From NCBI RefSeq assembly GCF_002724055.1, contig NZ_BDQY01000027.1, positions 1 through 38,416 on the forward strand: a stretch of 38,416 bases of DNA. The letters run 5' to 3'. Origin of the DNA: Tepidibacter mesophilus. GTDB lineage: Bacteria > Bacillota > Clostridia > Peptostreptococcales > Peptostreptococcaceae. Positions 38,264 through 38,416 of this stretch are shown piece by piece (the first letter of the stretch is position 1; each line of letters opens with the position of its first letter). Below the pieces are notes generated by a model, which worked only from the letters and a program-made list of their open reading frames with translations, was not told the origin of the DNA and did not search any database. The position numbers and the translations under genes are program-made.

Positions 38264-38396
38264 AGTAACAATTCAAGATATATCGATAGAAGCTGAAAAG
38301 GTAAGAGAAAAACTTGGGTGTGGGATACAAGAAAGTATAGATATAGCACTAGAACTTTTGAATGTTAAAGATTTAAAAAAAATAATAATTTTGTAA
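38256..38396 (+). CDS. Small early protein (46 aa) spanning the circle junction
   Basis: ATG 38256 has AGGAGATGGGGTTGT upstream. The product MHRVTIQDISIEAEKVREKL continues for 26 residues to TAA 38394-38396. It is helical and ends KKIIIL. Its last 107 bases are repeated at the start of the window. On the circle it is followed directly by ssb. No family recognised. Confidence 0.65.
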   Translation: MHRVTIQDISIEAEKVREKLGCGIQESIDIALELLNVKDLKKIIIL

Positions 38397-38416
38397 AAAA
38401 AGGTGGGGATTATATG
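38290..38416. repeat. Terminal direct repeat, right copy
   Basis: Identical to 1-127. It ends with the ATG of ssb, so the early operon runs on from here into position 125. The non-redundant circle is bases 1-38289. Confidence 0.93.

Noticed and set aside
1-38416. CRISPR array, IS element or tRNA genes
   Set aside because: No regularly spaced repeats with unique spacers, no transposase frame, and no cloverleaf with normal arms seen.

Overview
This window is almost certainly one complete, circular, AT-rich Firmicutes element. Bases 1-127 are repeated exactly at 38290-38416, so the non-redundant circle is 38,289 bp. Codon use dominated by AGA and ATA, strong GGAGG-type ribosome sites, frequent TTG and GTG starts, a Spo0E-like protein and PBSX (Xkd)-type tail genes all point to a host in Clostridia (Clostridium/Peptostreptococcaceae). 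The species cannot be told from the sequence. The element is a temperate phage with an HK97-type head and a contractile tail (sheath plus tube). It also carries a plasmid partition locus (actin-like ParM with a ParR-type adaptor), so I read it as a phage-plasmid whose prophage is extrachromosomal.

Layout. (1) 34719 through the circle junction to about 4434, plus strand: early genes. These are a Cro-like regulator, a replication initiator, DnaB helicase, SSB, a MazG-like enzyme, a Spo0E-like phosphatase, an orphan RNA polymerase alpha-CTD, a DNA methyltransferase, a Com-like zinc finger and a sigma-region-4-like late regulator. (2) 4435-5574: two terminators, a 28-bp dif-like site and a Xer-type tyrosine recombinase that lacks a normal start codon. 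(3) 5592-24610, plus strand: HNH, terminase, portal, ClpP-type protease, capsid, connectors, sheath, tube, a frameshifted tail chaperone pair, tape measure, baseplate and fibre. (4) 24706-26610: a second tyrosine recombinase, XhlA, holin and amidase, ending at a strong terminator. (5) 26715-28502, minus strand: an unknown gene and parMR, followed by a repeat-rich centromere-like region and a three-way-junction palindrome. (6) 28971-31283, plus strand: FtsK-like ATPase, replication-relaxation-type protein and HNH protein. (7) 31318-32140: about 800 bases without a gene, holding a consensus promoter and two stretches of dense predicted RNA structure. (8) 32174-34718: a membrane-anchored accessory protein, a LexA-DNA-binding-domain-only protein, two XRE repressors, two operator families and a DnaA-box array.

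How it may work. The lysogenic switch lies at 34179-34919, with three look-alike 16-bp operators spaced exactly 47 bp apart. The early operon replicates DNA from either the DnaA-box cluster (33941-34016) or iterons inside the initiator gene (36155-36210). The sigma-like protein probably turns on the late operon. In lysogeny ParMR would segregate copies, and the Xer/dif-like pair could resolve multimers, in the role Cre/lox has in P1. The most unusual region is the large structured RNA candidate at 31369-32010. Its G-U pairs fix the strand, and its size and setting recall the giant phage RNA classes ROOL and GOLLD.
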